A stretch of DNA of 62,883 bases from Streptomyces sp. H27-H1 (GCF_026627445.1 NZ_JAPNLJ010000042.1:1-62883), one strand, 5' to 3'. Positions 1 to 8,915 are shown, numbered from the stretch's first letter. A program made the numbers and translations. Notes: generated from the letters alone by a model not told the origin.

Positions 1-381
1 GATGTGGTACCCGCTCCGCGGGTACCACATCGCTGCGCGATGTGCAAGGGGCGCGGTCGCTGCGCTCCCTTCGCCCACGCGGAGCGTGGGCGCCTCCCTC
101 CGCTGCGCTCCTGGAGGCAGTGGGGCCGGCCGCTGCGCGCCCGGCTGGCCGTGCGGTGCACGGCCGGGGCTGACGGGGTGCCAGGTGCGGCTAGTGGGGC
201 CTCCAGTAAGGGAGTTGGGGGAGCGCGGGGCGCTCCCGGCGGGTCCGCTGCGCTTCCCCGCCTGACGGTCCTTCCGGCTGCGCCTCCAGAACCTTGGGGC
301 CCGCTGCGCGGGCGGGCTGGTTGTGAGGGGGTGGGTGTCACTCGTTGGTGTGGGTTCCAGTATAGCGTGTGCCTCGGGTAG
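1..381. repeat. Left telomere / subtelomeric palindromes
   Basis: The terminal 120 bases are a chain of foldbacks: 1-31 (14-bp arms, loop TCC), 26-44 (8-bp arms, loop TGC), 72-92 (arms around GGA) and 92-118 (GCCTCC/GGAGGC). The core, palindrome CCCGCTCCGCGGG at 10-22 followed by TACCACATCGCTGCGCGATG, matches the archetypal Streptomyces telomere, whose ends carry a covalently bound terminal protein. The remaining bases to about 330 are GC-rich with further short inverted repeats. No gene is convincing before 466. Bases 1-9 are the reverse complement of 23-31, so they may lie outside the true end. Confidence 0.85.
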
Positions 382-465
382 ATGCAGCATGTACCGTTGG
401 CGGAAACACGGGACACCCCCCAACCATCCGGGAACTCCCCGGAATTCCGAGAGGAACGACCGCCG

Positions 466-1155
466 ATGACCGGTCACCACGAATCTGCCGGACCTGATCC
501 CGCGTTGAGCGGGGATTCTCTGCGCCGGGTGACGCAGTACCAGACGGCAGGCGTCAACGCCCGGCTCCGGCTGTTCGCGCTCCTGGAGGCGCAGGGCGTG
601 CCCGCGAGCGAGGCGGACGACCTGGCGGCCGCGCTGGAGGCCGGGGCGGTCGCCGGGGCGCAGTGCCAGGTGGTGGAGCTGGACGGCATGGCGCCGGCCT
701 CTCGGGGCTCGCTGTTCGCGGACGGGTGGGATGACGGTGTGACGGCCGTGAGCGAGGCCCTGGTGGGCATCGCGGACCGGGACTGGTCGCGGCGCGGCGG
801 CCGGTCTGCCGGGTCCGCTGAGCTGGCCGTACATATCGCGGACGTGAGGCGGCGTGAGCGGGCGGACCTGGTGCGGCTGGAGAGGTTCGTCCGGGAGAGC
901 GTGCTGCCGCGCACCCATCCGCACACCACGCAGCGGCGCCGGGCGCTGGAGGCGCTGGGTGAGGCCGGCGGTCTGTGCACCGCGCGGACGGTGAACGGCG
1001 ATGGGGACCACATCGTCTGCACGCTCGATGCCGGGCACTACGACCCGGACGACAAGCCGCCCTTCAAGGACGGAAAGCCCGGCGGCTGGCATAAGGCGGG
1101 TGCGTCGATCTGGAACGACTCGGGCGCGGCCTGCATTCCGCACGCGGCCGTCTGA
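466..1155 (+). CDS. Subtelomeric hypothetical protein, Cys/His-rich C-terminus
   Basis: Unrecognised 229-residue protein, the first gene inside the telomere. The ATG at 466 follows a GAGAGG ribosome-binding site; an in-frame ATG at 382 lacks one. The first 190 residues are Ala/Glu/Arg-rich and probably helical. The last 50 residues carry Cys and His residues (CTAR, IVC, AGHYD, GGWHKAG, AAC) that could bind a metal. It is 36 bases upstream of the telomeric helicase and on the same strand, so the two may be cotranscribed and act together at the chromosome end. That role is inference only; no catalytic motif is visible. Confidence 0.7.
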   Translation: MTGHHESAGPDPALSGDSLRRVTQYQTAGVNARLRLFALLEAQGVPASEADDLAAALEAGAVAGAQCQVVELDGMAPASRGSLFADGWDDGVTAVSEALVGIADRDWSRRGGRSAGSAELAVHIADVRRRERADLVRLERFVRESVLPRTHPHTTQRRRALEALGEAGGLCTARTVNGDGDHIVCTLDAGHYDPDDKPPFKDGKPGGWHKAGASIWNDSGAACIPHAAV

Positions 1156-1191
1156 ACAACCACAGGAATTCAGTGCTCGGGGAGGCTAGGA

Positions 1192-4029
1192 ATGTCAGCG
1201 ATTCAGCTCAAGGAACACCAGGTAGACCAGCGGTCAGCGTTTAGGAAGTGGGTGGGATTCCCTGCAAGGTCATCCGTGCCCCCGCAGGGTGCCCGTGGCA
1301 CGCTCGTGTCAGCGACCGGATCGGGCAAGACGATCACGGCCGCTGCGTGCGCGCTGGAGTCGTTCGCGGACGGCCGGATCCTCGTGACCGTGCCGACCCT
1401 GGACCTGCTCGCCCAGACCGCCCAGGCGTGGCGCCTGGTGGGCCACCGGGCCCCGATGGTCGCCGTGTGCTCGCTGGAGAACGACGCGGTCCTGAACGAA
1501 CTCGGGGTGCGCACCACCACCAACCCGATCCAGCTCGCCCTGTGGGCCGGGCACGGGCCGGTCATCGTGTTCGCCACGTACGCCTCACTCGTGGACCGCG
1601 AGGACATCGACGCCCCCGTGGGCCAGCGGAAGGTTCGCGGGCCGCTGGAGGCCGCTCTGGCGGGCGGAGAGCGGCTGTACGGCCAGCGCATGGCGGGCTT
1701 CGACCTCGCGCTCGTGGATGAGGCGCACGGAACCGCCGGTGATCTTGGCCGTCCGTGGGCCGCGATCCACGACAACGCCCGCATCCCCGCAGACTTCCGG
1801 CTCTACCTCACGGCCACCCCCCGCATCCTCGCCGCGGCCCGGCCGCAGAAGGGCGCGAACGGCCAGGAGGCGGAGATCGCGACCATGGCCGACGACCCGG
1901 ACGGCACCTACGGCGCGTGGCTCGCGGAGCTCGGTCTGAGCGAGGCGATCGAGCGGGAGATCCTTGCAGGCTTCGAGATCGACGTGCTGGAGATCCGCGA
2001 CCCCTCGCCGGTCATCGGGGAGTCGGAAGAGGCGCGGCGGGGGCGGCGCCTGGCCCTGTTGCAGACCGCGCTCCTGGAGCACGCCGCCGCGTACAACCTC
2101 CGTACGGTCATGACGTTCCACCAGAAGGTGGAGGAGGCCCGCGCGTTCGCGGACAAGCTGCCGGAGACGGCTGCCGAGCTGTACGTCAATGACGCCTCCG
2201 ATGAGGACCTGGCCAAGGCGGACAAGCTCCCGGCGTCGTCGATCGACGCGGAGTTCTACGAGCTGGAGGCCGGCCGCCACGTACCCCCGGACCGCGTGTG
2301 GTCGGCGTGGCTGTGCGGCGACCACCTCGTCTCCGAGCGGCGCGAGGCGCTGCGCCAGTTCGCCAACGGCATCGACGCGGCCGGACGCCGGGTCCACCGC
2401 GCCTTCCTCGCCAGCGTTCGCGTGCTCGGTGAGGGCGTCGACATCACCGGCGAGCGGGGAGTCGAGGCGATCTGCTTCGCGGACACCCGCGGCTCCCAGG
2501 TGGAGATCGTGCAGAACATCGGCCGGGCGCTCCGCCTCAACAAGGACGGCAGCACGAAGATCGCGCGGATCATCGTGCCGGTGTTCCTGGAGCCGAACGA
2601 GGACCCGACCGACATGGTCGCCTCCGCCAGCTTCCGCCCTCTTGTAGCCGTATTGCAGGGCCTGCGCAGTCATGACGAACGACTCGTTGAGCAGCTCGCC
2701 TCTCGCGCGCTCACCAGCGGGAAGCGCAAGGTCCACGTGAAGCGGGACGACGACGGCCGGATCGTCGGGGCCGGCGGCGACGGCGAGGGTGACGGCGGGG
2801 ACCAGGAGGACGACGACACCCAGGCCGCCGCCGAAGCCGCGTTGCTGCACTTCTCCAGCCCGCGCGACGCCGCCACCATCGCGGCGTTCCTCCGGACGCG
2901 GGTCTACCGGCCCGAGTCGTTGGTGTGGCTGGAGGGATACCAGGCCCTCATCCGGTGGCGGAAGGAGAACGAGATCACCGGCGTGCACGCCGTTGCCTAC
3001 GACGTCGAGGTCGAGGTGGGAGTCACGAAGGCGTTTCCGCTTGGCCGCTGGGTGCACCAGCAGCGGAAGGCACTGCGGGCGGGTGAGCTGGAGGAGCGGC
3101 GCAAGACCCTGCTGGACGCGCCGGAGGCCGGGATGGTCTGGGAGCCGGGCGAGGAAGCGTGGGAGAACAAGCTCGCCGCGCTCCGGTCCTACCGGCGGGC
3201 CACCGGGCACCTCGCGCCCCGTCAGGACGCCGTGTGGGGCGAGGGCGAGGCGATGGTGCCCGTCGGGCAGCACCTCGCCAACCTCCGGCGCAAGGGCGGC
3301 CTCGGGAAGGACCCTGAGCGGGCGGCGCAGCGCGCGGCGCAGCTGACGGCGATCGACCCGGACTGGGACTGCCCGTGGCCGCTGGACTGGCAGCGGCACT
3401 ACCGGGTGCTCGCCGACCTGGTCGACGCCGACGGCGTCCTGCCCTACATCGCGCCCGGCATCATCTTCGAGGGCGACGACGTGGGCAAGTGGCGCTGGAG
3501 GCACCAAGAGCCGGGTACCTGGGCGCAGCTCCTCCCCGAGCAGCAGGAGCGGCTGACCGCGCTGGGCATCAATGCCCCTGCGGCCCCGCCTCCCGCCCCG
3601 GCGGCGGTCGGTGCGGCAAAGGGGTCTGCCAAGGCGCAGCAGGCGTTCCAGCGGGGTCTGGCGGCCCTCGCGCAGTGGGTGGAGCGGGAAGGACAGCGGG
3701 CGGTGCCGCGCGGGCACAGCGAGACGATCACGGTCGACGGCGAGCCGGAGCCGGTGATCGTGAAGCTGGGCGTGTGGAATTCGAACACCAAATCGAGGCG
3801 GGACAGGCTCAGCGCCGACCAGCTGGGCAGCCTCGCGGCGCTGGGCCTGGACTGGGCAGGGCCGGTGCCAGCCATTGAGGCCGCCCCGGCTCAGCCCGCC
3901 GCTGCACAGGCCGCGCCGCCGAAGCGTGACCACCACGATGAGTGCGACAAGGCGCTGTACGAGGGCGGTACGTGTACCTGCGACCTCATCGAGCAGTACG
4001 GACCGCCCTCCGAACGCGACGACTACTGA
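1192..4029 (+). CDS. Telomere-proximal superfamily 2 DEAH helicase with helicase-associated domains
   Basis: A 945-residue SF2 helicase. Motif I ATGSGKT lies at about residues 41-47, motif II DEAH near 175, motif III as LTATPRI near 205, and motif VI as QNIGRALR near 445. From about 565 to 890 there are four Trp-rich units of the helicase-associated (HA) type, beginning WLEGYQALIRW, WENKLAALRSY, DWQRHYRVLADL and FQRGLAALAQW. This order is that of the TtrA-like helicases found near ends of Streptomyces chromosomes and linear plasmids and linked to conjugal transfer of ends. The C-terminus ends in a His/Cys-rich stretch (DHHDECDKAL...CTCD). The DNA substrate here is not shown; a telomere-associated role rests on position and family. 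Confidence 0.9.
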   Translation: MSAIQLKEHQVDQRSAFRKWVGFPARSSVPPQGARGTLVSATGSGKTITAAACALESFADGRILVTVPTLDLLAQTAQAWRLVGHRAPMVAVCSLENDAVLNELGVRTTTNPIQLALWAGHGPVIVFATYASLVDREDIDAPVGQRKVRGPLEAALAGGERLYGQRMAGFDLALVDEAHGTAGDLGRPWAAIHDNARIPADFRLYLTATPRILAAARPQKGANGQEAEIATMADDPDGTYGAWLAELGLSEAIEREILAGFEIDVLEIRDPSPVIGESEEARRGRRLALLQTALLEHAAAYNLRTVMTFHQKVEEARAFADKLPETAAELYVNDASDEDLAKADKLPASSIDAEFYELEAGRHVPPDRVWSAWLCGDHLVSERREALRQFANGIDAAGRRVHRAFLASVRVLGEGVDITGERGVEAICFADTRGSQVEIVQNIGRALRLNKDGSTKIARIIVPVFLEPNEDPTDMVASASFRPLVAVLQGLRSHDERLVEQLASRALTSGKRKVHVKRDDDGRIVGAGGDGEGDGGDQEDDDTQAAAEAALLHFSSPRDAATIAAFLRTRVYRPESLVWLEGYQALIRWRKENEITGVHAVAYDVEVEVGVTKAFPLGRWVHQQRKALRAGELEERRKTLLDAPEAGMVWEPGEEAWENKLAALRSYRRATGHLAPRQDAVWGEGEAMVPVGQHLANLRRKGGLGKDPERAAQRAAQLTAIDPDWDCPWPLDWQRHYRVLADLVDADGVLPYIAPGIIFEGDDVGKWRWRHQEPGTWAQLLPEQQERLTALGINAPAAPPPAPAAVGAAKGSAKAQQAFQRGLAALAQWVEREGQRAVPRGHSETITVDGEPEPVIVKLGVWNSNTKSRRDRLSADQLGSLAALGLDWAGPVPAIEAAPAQPAAAQAAPPKRDHHDECDKALYEGGTCTCDLIEQYGPPSERDDY

Positions 4030-4048
4030 CCGCTCCCCCGCCCGACCG

Positions 4049-4075
4049 GACCCCGGACCTCTTGAGGCCGGGGTC
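4049..4075 (+). terminator. Hairpin terminator after telomeric helicase
   Basis: GACCCCGG and CCGGGGTC form a perfect 8-bp outer stem, with further CCT/AGG pairing inside. It lies 20 bases after the helicase stop and before a convergent gene. Like many Streptomyces terminators it has no T-run. Confidence 0.6.
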
Positions 4076-4247
4076 TCGCGCTGTCACCGGCCAGACATCG
4101 GTGCCGACCTGCAACACGGAGTGCAACACGCGCGCCCGACTCTCGCTTTTGCAGGCATTCCAGCAGGTCAGGGTGAAACGCGGCCTCCGTTTCACCCTCG
4201 CGTTTCAGAGTGGTGTTTCAGTCGCCGTGCCGTCGGGCCCACGCGGG

Positions 4248-5210
4248 CTACCAGCGGCGTAGGTCCTTGGTGAGTTCGCGGTGCCACTCGGTGCGGCGCG
4301 GCACGTACGCGGCGGGCGCCGGTCCGAGCGCGACGGCCTGGTCGGTGATCTCGTAGGTGACCCGGTAGGACAGGACTTGGGTGGCGAGGTCCATCCACTC
4401 CTGCGTCTTGTGCGCCGGCGGGACGGGACCGAGCACGGTCACGAACCACATGGGCAGCAGGGCGCGGTCGCGGATCGCGTCGGCCAGAGTGCCGCGCAGC
4501 AGCCAGTTCAGCTTCCGCTCCGCCTTGTCGCCCTGCTCGATCAGCGACGCCTTCGCCTGCCGCAGAGTGTCGTCCTGGGCCAGTGCGGCCTGCGCGGTCT
4601 GGGCGGGGCTGGCCAGCTTCTGGGCCCGCTGACCGTGGCTCTCAGCAAGGGTGCGGGACATGCCGAAGTCCATGGCGGCCTGTTTGAACTCGCGGGACGT
4701 GCGCGGCTGACTGGCCAGGATGCCGGCGGCCTCCACCACCTTGTCGCGGTGCTCGTCGCGCTCTTCGACCGCTCCTTCGTAGTGGCGGATGTTGAGGCGG
4801 TGGGCCTCGCGCTGGTGCCTGGGGAGCAGGCCGGAGCGTACGTGCCAGCCGTGGTTGGCGGTCCTGGCCAGCTGCTTCCGCTCCGGGTCGGTGGTGTCGA
4901 GGTCGGCGAGTGGGGCGCCGCCCGCGGCGAGCAGGTGGGCTTCGAGGGCCTGGACGCGGCCGGTCAGCCGCTTGATGGCCTGATCGGTGTCCTGGATGTC
5001 GCCGCGTACGTCGTCGTCCAGCTCGGTGAGATCGTTGCGGACGGTGCTGAGGTCGTCCTCGATGCTGCGGATGCCGCTGCGGATGTCGCGCAGCTCGTAG
5101 TCGAGGTCTTCGACCTCCCCCAGCTTCGTACGAAGCGAGTGCAGCTCGTGCTCCATCCCGCCGGTCTGGCTCTCCAGGCGGCGGACCTTGTAGCCGTAGT
5201 CGTCGCTCAC
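4248..5210 (-). CDS. Coiled-coil hypothetical protein
   Basis: A 320-residue protein with no recognised catalytic domain. Residues about 10-90 form a heptad-like coiled coil (repeated LxxLxxEL patterns such as LRTKLGEVEDLDYELRDI). A helical middle follows, then a C-terminal globular part with an amphipathic stretch near LLPMWFVTVLGPVPP. The GTG start overlaps the stop of the upstream gene (GTGA at 5207-5210), showing translational coupling to the small membrane protein at 5207-5752. The pair may form a membrane-anchored coiled-coil complex; that is inference. It converges on the helicase gene. Confidence 0.75.
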   Translation of the reverse strand: MSDDYGYKVRRLESQTGGMEHELHSLRTKLGEVEDLDYELRDIRSGIRSIEDDLSTVRNDLTELDDDVRGDIQDTDQAIKRLTGRVQALEAHLLAAGGAPLADLDTTDPERKQLARTANHGWHVRSGLLPRHQREAHRLNIRHYEGAVEERDEHRDKVVEAAGILASQPRTSREFKQAAMDFGMSRTLAESHGQRAQKLASPAQTAQAALAQDDTLRQAKASLIEQGDKAERKLNWLLRGTLADAIRDRALLPMWFVTVLGPVPPAHKTQEWMDLATQVLSYRVTYEITDQAVALGPAPAAYVPRRTEWHRELTKDLRRW

Positions 5211-5752
5211 CGCCGCGCCCCCTTCGGGTCGGCGTCCGTGTTGTCCGTGGAGGACCCGGCGACAAGCATCCAGCCCAGGGCGGCGGCGATGATGAACCAC
5301 CGGCTGATCACACTCAGGCTGATGAGGGCCATCAGGAGCGCGACCACGTGCAGTCCGACGGCTCCGAAGCGGCGGTCACGGTGCTGTTCGGCATCGACCT
5401 TCTGGAAGCAGCCGGCCACCGTGCCCGCGAAGTGGGGGACCAGCAGGACCAGCCACCAGGTCGAGCGGTCGAGGACGAAGACGAGCGCGATCAGCACGGC
5501 GCCGACGGCCGCCTGGCCGCGCCAGGACCACGTCACGATGCGCTCACTGCGTCTGCGCTCGGGTTCGGCCAGACGCTCGGGAATCGTCTTCTCGAACTCC
5601 ACCAGCTTGCTGGTGACGTTCGCCAGGCGGGCGTACTCCACCGCGAACTGGTCGTCGTCGACGTCGTGTTTCAGCACCTCCGCATGGCGAGCGCCGACCT
5701 TCTGCTGAAGCTGCGCCAGCTGCTCCTCGATCTGCTGCTCGGTGCTGCCCAC
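5207..5752 (-). CDS. Coiled-coil membrane protein
   Basis: A 181-residue protein. Residues 3-75 are a charged coiled coil beginning STEQQIEEQLAQLQQK. Three hydrophobic segments follow: around AVGAVLIALVFVLD, WWLVLLVPHFAGTVAG and the C-terminal VVALLMALISLSVISRWFII region. The GTG at 5752 is chosen because it follows a GGGGGTGG-type ribosome-binding site and starts the coiled coil; upstream sequence is low-complexity. The reading frame overlaps the next gene by GTGA. No family was recognised; a scaffold role at the membrane is a guess from architecture. Confidence 0.65.
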   Translation of the reverse strand: MGSTEQQIEEQLAQLQQKVGARHAEVLKHDVDDDQFAVEYARLANVTSKLVEFEKTIPERLAEPERRRSERIVTWSWRGQAAVGAVLIALVFVLDRSTWWLVLLVPHFAGTVAGCFQKVDAEQHRDRRFGAVGLHVVALLMALISLSVISRWFIIAAALGWMLVAGSSTDNTDADPKGARR

Positions 5753-5965
5753 CGAACCACCCCCACCCGCAATGCGACGACACGCCGACCGGACACTTCC
5801 CCGCCGGCGGCCACCGCCAGCCGTCAAACCGATCGACCGTACCCACAGCTGTCCGGGGCCCGCCGGGTAATCGCACGCAGTGGCCGAAACCATGTCGATC
5901 TCTTCCGCGCATCGGTGCGTACCCGGGGATGTCACGTTGTCCCTGTGGGTTGGCAGAGGCAGTCG

Positions 5966-6451
5966 TCATGAGTTCTGCAGGGCATACACCTGGTACGGCA
6001 CGGTGGTTCCGCCGTCGGCCTGCCGGTCGGACGTCCCGATGTGGGTGAACCCGGTCTTGATCAGGACGCGGCCGGAGGCGGGGTTGTCGGGGTGGTGCAT
6101 GGCTTCCAGCCGGTTGAGGCCGGCAGTGAAGGCGACGGAGAGGACCTGGTGGGCAGCCTGGGTGGCGTAGCCGTGGCCCCAGGTGTCCTCGCGGAGGATG
6201 TAGCTGATGGTGCCCATGGACGGGGTGCGCCGCCGCAGGGAGATCAGGCCGATCATCTCGTCTGCGGCGAGGATGCCCCAGCTCCACTGTGCACGCGGGG
6301 TTTCGGCGGCTCGGGCGAGGGCTGCGCGGATCTTCTCGTGGGCCTGGTCGAGGGTGAGGGGCTTGCCGGTGGTGTGCCGGATGGAGGCGCCGCTGTAGAC
6401 GCGGGTGAGGGCGGCGGCGTCGTCGGGGCACAGGGCGCGCAGGGTCACCAT
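5966..6451 (-). CDS. GNAT-family N-acetyltransferase
   Basis: A 161-residue acyl-CoA N-acyltransferase of the RimJ/RimL type (Acetyltransf_3). It begins VTLRALCPDDAAALTRVYS. The β4 strand WGILAADEMIGLISL, the motif A region with TWGHGYATQAA (acetyl-CoA pyrophosphate loop, usually RGxGxA) and the ASGRVLIKTGFTHIG helix-strand signature are in the expected places. It would transfer an acetyl group from acetyl-CoA to a small-molecule or protein amine; the substrate is unknown. Its ATG lies inside the end of the kinase gene (7-bp overlap), so the two are coupled. Confidence 0.85.
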   Translation of the reverse strand: MVTLRALCPDDAAALTRVYSGASIRHTTGKPLTLDQAHEKIRAALARAAETPRAQWSWGILAADEMIGLISLRRRTPSMGTISYILREDTWGHGYATQAAHQVLSVAFTAGLNRLEAMHHPDNPASGRVLIKTGFTHIGTSDRQADGGTTVPYQVYALQNS

Positions 6452-7329
6452 GCGGCGGTCAGCTCCTTCGCGGTGGGCCGGTCGGCGGGATCGGGGGCCA
6501 GGCACGCGGTGATGGCCTTCTCGAACTCGGGGAACGGCCACGCCCGGACGTCGCGCAGCGCGGTGGTGGTGCCCTTGGCGATGGCGGCCAGCTTCTCCAG
6601 TCGGTCGGTGGTGTCGTCGTAGGGGACGGGGCGTTGGCCGGTCCAGCACCAGAAGAGGGAGGCGCCAAGGCTCCAGATGTCGGCGGCCGGCTGTGCCTGG
6701 ATGTGGGTGTCGGCGGGGGTGGTGAGGATCGCGGTGGCGAGTTCGGGGGCGGTGGTGTGGGTGAAGGCTCCCCGGTACGGAACGGGGCGGGCGTCGCCGG
6801 GGCCGCAGGCGAGGGCGTAGTCGATGACCGCTGCCTGGCCGTCGTTCGTGACGAGGGTGTTGGTGGGCTGGACGTCGGCGTGGGCCCAGTCGGCGGCGTG
6901 CATCCGGGCGAGGTGCTCCGTCCAGCTGCGGGCGATGCCTGTGAGCCAGGGGCGGACTGCGGCGCGGTCTCCTTCGGGCCCGCGGGCGAGGGCGAATGCC
7001 CGCCACAGGGGTGCGCCGTCGATCCAGTTGACGGCCAGCCACCGGCCGCCCTCATAAGTCCCGGCGCTCACCCGGTAGTCGGGGCTGAGGGCCCCGGCGG
7101 CCGTGAGGCGAAGAAGGTGGTCGTCCTCTTGGGCCATCTCTGCGGCCTTCTCGTGGGCGTTGTCGCCGTCGGGAGTGTTGGCCTTCACCGCGACTGCTCC
7201 TTTGGGGCCCTGCACCTTCCAGGCCCGGGAGCCGCGCCGGTCGCTCAGGAGCTGGATCGCTGTGGGTTCGCCGGTGTGTCCGGTGAGGAGGGCGACGGCT
7301 TCGCCGGGGGGAGGAACTGTCTGGCCCAT
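6445..7329 (-). CDS. Serine/threonine protein kinase-like protein
   Basis: A 294-residue kinase-fold protein with no membrane or sensor domain. The ATP-lysine is in VAVKANT. The catalytic loop reads HADVQPTNTLV (HxDxxxxN, with Asp and Asn kept), the metal-binding DFG is DYA, and the activation-segment APE is kept as TAPELA. DIWSLGASLF and DRPTAKEL match subdomains IX and XI. The His-Ala-Asp loop and DYA variant are seen in divergent bacterial kinases and antibiotic phosphotransferases, so the substrate is open. The ATG at 7329 has a strong GGAAGGA ribosome-binding site. It overlaps the upstream gene by 85 bp and the GNAT gene by 7 bp. Confidence 0.8.
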   Translation of the reverse strand: MGQTVPPPGEAVALLTGHTGEPTAIQLLSDRRGSRAWKVQGPKGAVAVKANTPDGDNAHEKAAEMAQEDDHLLRLTAAGALSPDYRVSAGTYEGGRWLAVNWIDGAPLWRAFALARGPEGDRAAVRPWLTGIARSWTEHLARMHAADWAHADVQPTNTLVTNDGQAAVIDYALACGPGDARPVPYRGAFTHTTAPELATAILTTPADTHIQAQPAADIWSLGASLFWCWTGQRPVPYDDTTDRLEKLAAIAKGTTTALRDVRAWPFPEFEKAITACLAPDPADRPTAKELTAAW

Positions 7330-7940
7330 GTGCGGATGTCCTTCCACTCGGTGGGGATGTGCTCGAACACGTCGCGGCCGTCGTCGTCGGCCGCGGCGAG
7401 CCCTGCGGCCAGGTCGGGGGTCGCACGCAGGAAGCGTGGGTCGCGGCGACGGACGGCGGCCCGCACGGGGAGGAACGAGGCGGGGGCGGCCGGGATCCGG
7501 TTGCCGGCCCCGGTGACTTCCTCTTCTCCCGCGTAGAACTTGCCGAACATCACCCCGAGGGGCCCGTAGAGGTTCTTCAGCACCCAGTGCGGCCAGGCCA
7601 GCAGGTCACGGTGCCCAGTGCCGGGCACCTCGCCCACCAGGACGATGTTCTCGCACCGCAGAAGGCCGTGGGGCCGGTTCAGCAAGGGCCGCAGCCACTC
7701 CGCGGCTTGGGCGCCCGCGTGGAAGAGCTCCGCCTGGACGGCTTCGGCGTCGCCGTCGGCGCGGTAGACCGTCCAGGTCGTCAGTCCCTGCTGGAGGGAG
7801 GGTGCCAGGTAGGGGCAGTGGGCGGTCATCTGGCGTGCGTAGTCACCGATGTCGATGGAGGTCGGCCGGGTGGTGCTGGCTTCAACGAGGCGCAGCGCCC
7901 CGGCGGTGGGCCGGGGCGCTGCGCTGCTGCTGGTGGTCAC
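7245..7940 (-). CDS. Hypothetical protein (possibly DUF6875-like)
   Basis: A 231-residue soluble protein. It resembles, by eye, the DUF6875 type, with TAHCPYLAPSLQQGLTTWTV near residue 40 and a late MFGKFYAGEE motif. Function unknown. The GTG at 7940 overlaps the upstream stop (GTGA). Its last 28 codons overlap the start of the kinase gene in another frame, an unusually long overlap that argues the two are always co-expressed. The C-terminal tail in the overlap is Pro/Ser-rich and probably unstructured. Confidence 0.7.
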   Translation of the reverse strand: MTTSSSAAPRPTAGALRLVEASTTRPTSIDIGDYARQMTAHCPYLAPSLQQGLTTWTVYRADGDAEAVQAELFHAGAQAAEWLRPLLNRPHGLLRCENIVLVGEVPGTGHRDLLAWPHWVLKNLYGPLGVMFGKFYAGEEEVTGAGNRIPAAPASFLPVRAAVRRRDPRFLRATPDLAAGLAAADDDGRDVFEHIPTEWKDIRTWARQFLPPAKPSPSSPDTPANPQRSSS

Positions 7941-8338
7941 CGGTGGGCGGGCTCCGGCTGGTCGGGCACGATGTCGCCGTCGCCGCCGGCGGGGCCGCAG
8001 TCCCATTCGGCGACCACGGTGCCGCTCTCCTGGTAGCGGGCGATGGCGTCCTGGTCGACGTTGCCGTGGGCGTCGGTGAACCAGATCTCCGGCAGCGGCC
8101 CGTACGCCTCTTCGTAGGCGGTGACCCAGGCGATCGGGCCGTGGCCGTTGTTCGCGACGTGACGGATGGGCTGGCCGGCGGTCTCCTGGCACAGGGCCGC
8201 GTAGGCGGGGGTGCCGAGCTGCTCGTGCCACGCCTTGTCCACGGCCGGGGAGAACATCTCGGGTGCGGACTGGCCGTTCTTGAAGCGCTGGCCGGTGATG
8301 GTCAGGAACCGGCGCAGCTCGGTCGTTGCGGTGCTCAT
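7937..8338 (-). CDS. Hypothetical protein
   Basis: A 133-residue acidic protein, not recognised. The ATG at 8338 follows GAGAGGGG. It begins STATTELRRFLTITGQRF and has two Trp-containing cores (GPIAWVTAYEEAYGPLPEIW, then VVAEWDCGPAGGDGD). Its stop overlaps the GTG of the next gene, so it is coupled with the 7245-7940 and kinase genes in what looks like one transcription unit starting near 8.86 kb. Confidence 0.7.
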   Translation of the reverse strand: MSTATTELRRFLTITGQRFKNGQSAPEMFSPAVDKAWHEQLGTPAYAALCQETAGQPIRHVANNGHGPIAWVTAYEEAYGPLPEIWFTDAHGNVDQDAIARYQESGTVVAEWDCGPAGGDGDIVPDQPEPAHR

Positions 8339-8415
8339 GGTGGTGCCCCTCTCGGTGTCGAGTGGTGCTCGCCCCGTCCGGGTCGGAACGGGTGTGGTGC
8401 CTGGTGGTGCCGTGC

Positions 8416-8456
8416 GCCGCGCACCCGGGGTCGTTGGTCCCGTCCGGGTGCGCGGC
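8416..8456 (-). terminator. GC-rich hairpin between 8461-8859 and 7937-8338
   Basis: Perfect 13-bp inverted repeat GCCGCGCACCCGG / CCGGGTGCGCGGC with a 15-nt loop. It lies directly behind the stop of the upstream gene and could attenuate readthrough into the kinase/GNAT genes. Confidence 0.55.
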
Positions 8457-8460
8457 GGTC

Positions 8461-8859
8461 TCAGGGGGTCTTGGCTGGCTCGGGGGCGGCGCTGACGAGG
8501 CGGTCCAGGCGCTCGTACAGGGCGCGTACGAGCCGGGCGTGGCGCTGGGTACAGCGCGCGGTGCCCTCCGCTGGGACGGACAGGCGTCGGTCGGCTTCCT
8601 CGAGGACGACGTCGGCGAGGACGCGGGCGGCGTGGTCTTCGGGCAGCAGGTCCGCGGCGCGGCGGACGTCGGCGGCGACGGCGCGGGCGGCACCGGTGAG
8701 CAGCAGCGTCATCTGCTGGAGGTCCGCAGGCGGCAGGCCGGGGTCGCCGGTCCATCCCAGCACGGCTTTGACCAGACCCTTGTGGAGCTCCCGGTCCAGG
8801 GGGAGCTCCGCTTCGAGGCGTCCTTCGGGGTCGTGGAGGACCATATGTGTGCTGCTCAT
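8461..8859 (-). CDS. Helical hypothetical protein
   Basis: A 132-residue, largely α-helical charged protein starting at ATG 8859 behind a GAGG ribosome-binding site. Motifs include PDLQQMTLLLTG-like helices and a C-terminal basic helix (QRHARLVRALYERLDRL). No family recognised. It is the first gene of the leftward cluster and diverges from the HTH regulator at 9008, so that regulator may control it. Confidence 0.65.
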   Translation of the reverse strand: MSSTHMVLHDPEGRLEAELPLDRELHKGLVKAVLGWTGDPGLPPADLQQMTLLLTGAARAVAADVRRAADLLPEDHAARVLADVVLEEADRRLSVPAEGTARCTQRHARLVRALYERLDRLVSAAPEPAKTP

Positions 8860-8915
8860 CGGTGCCTCGCCGGGTCGTGGGTCGCGGGCGGCACGGTCTC
8901 GTTCGTCGGACGTCG

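Noticed and set aside
1585..3936. Very long open frame antisense to the telomeric helicase
   Set aside because: Arg/Pro/Gly-rich translation with no motif, lying exactly opposite a clear helicase; expected in high-GC DNA.
7245..7330. Frameshift between the DUF6875-like and kinase genes
   Set aside because: Both frames are intact through the overlap and the kinase has its own strong ribosome-binding site, so overlap is simpler.
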